NCBI GenBank assembly: GCA_010094045.1
Contig: ML986607.1
Coordinates: 85,205-117,002 of the forward strand
DNA: 31,798 nt
Source: Lojkania enalia
Taxonomy: Eukaryota > Ascomycota > Dothideomycetes > Pleosporales
Direction: 5' to 3'
Part shown: piece after piece, positions 31,536 to 31,798 of the stretch
Layout of the letters: each line of letters starts with the position of its first letter
How positions within the stretch are numbered: position 1 is the first letter of the stretch
The notes under the pieces: model-generated
What the model saw: the letters and a program-made list of their open reading frames with translations, nothing else
Database searches by the model: none
Told to the model about the DNA's origin: nothing
Translations under genes and position numbers: made by a program

Positions 31536-31798
31536 TTCTACTATCAAAGCGGCTAAACCATCGAAGCGGCTACTTTTTCTTAGCGCAACGAATACTATAT
31601 ATAAAAAGTTAATTTACTTAATACTAATAAGAGATTCTATATATAATATACTTTCATCTAATTTAGAATTTTCCCTACTATCCTTTTAGCACGTACGAGT
31701 GTTATATCCAGTCTTACTACAGTTACTATAGTAGCGTTAAACTGGTTAAGCCCTTTCTTAAGTATTAGTACTATAAGTCTTCTTAAAGGGCTAAGAGC
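31536..31798 (-). mobile_element. Terminal part of a third Fot1/pogo-like transposon (copy C), inverted relative to copy A
   Basis: The reverse complement of this stretch aligns without visible gaps to 1804-2066, the 3' end of copy A. It includes GGATAGTAG, AGGGCTTAACCAG and the inverted repeat with two AAGCGGCTA-type iterons. Differences are almost all transitions, and copy C often keeps CpG where copy A has TpA or CpA. The element runs off the right end of the window. Confidence 0.8.

Overview
The window looks like nuclear DNA of a filamentous ascomycete (Pezizomycotina). The genes are cut by very short GT-AG introns (about 45-68 nt) with CTAAC/CTGAC-like branch sites. The proteins include fungal families: a secreted GH51 arabinofuranosidase, a cellobiose-dehydrogenase-type cytochrome, a fungal CorA-like protein and a kinase-vWA fusion. 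The repeats carry the signature of repeat-induced point mutation (RIP): extreme A+T, TpA excess, and stop codons where Trp, Gln and Arg codons stood.

Layout. Positions 1 to about 4,800 are a RIP-decayed repeat block. It holds a nearly complete Fot1/pogo-type DNA transposon (about 203-2066), a gag-bearing LTR-retrotransposon remnant on the minus strand (about 2067-4575), and the 5' end of a second Fot1-like element whose first 111 codons are still open (4793-5128). From 5,200 to about 29,100 is an ordinary-composition gene island. Its order is GH51 arabinofuranosidase (-), Mpv17/PMP22 protein (+), DUF829/TMEM53-like hydrolase (-), EVE-domain protein (+), a decayed coiled-coil gene (+), an AA8 cytochrome (+), a small three-exon gene (+), a CorA-like membrane protein (+) and a 1197-residue kinase-vWA protein (+). 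From about 29,170 to the end is a second RIP block: a 5'-truncated Ty3/gypsy chromovirus-type element (+), a short tandem repeat, and the end of a third Fot1-like copy in inverted orientation to the first.

Function. The GH51 enzyme and the AA8 cytochrome are both secreted and fit plant cell-wall breakdown. Mpv17, DUF829 and EVE are scattered housekeeping families. The last three genes (19.7-27.8 kb) run head-to-tail on one strand and combine a membrane protein lacking the CorA GMN signature with a kinase-vWA protein that has an unassigned Cys-rich N-terminus. They are the best candidates here for something not well described, but nothing in the sequence proves that they act together.

Multiexon models were built by hand from splice signals, reading-frame phase and family similarity recalled from knowledge. 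No database search was run.
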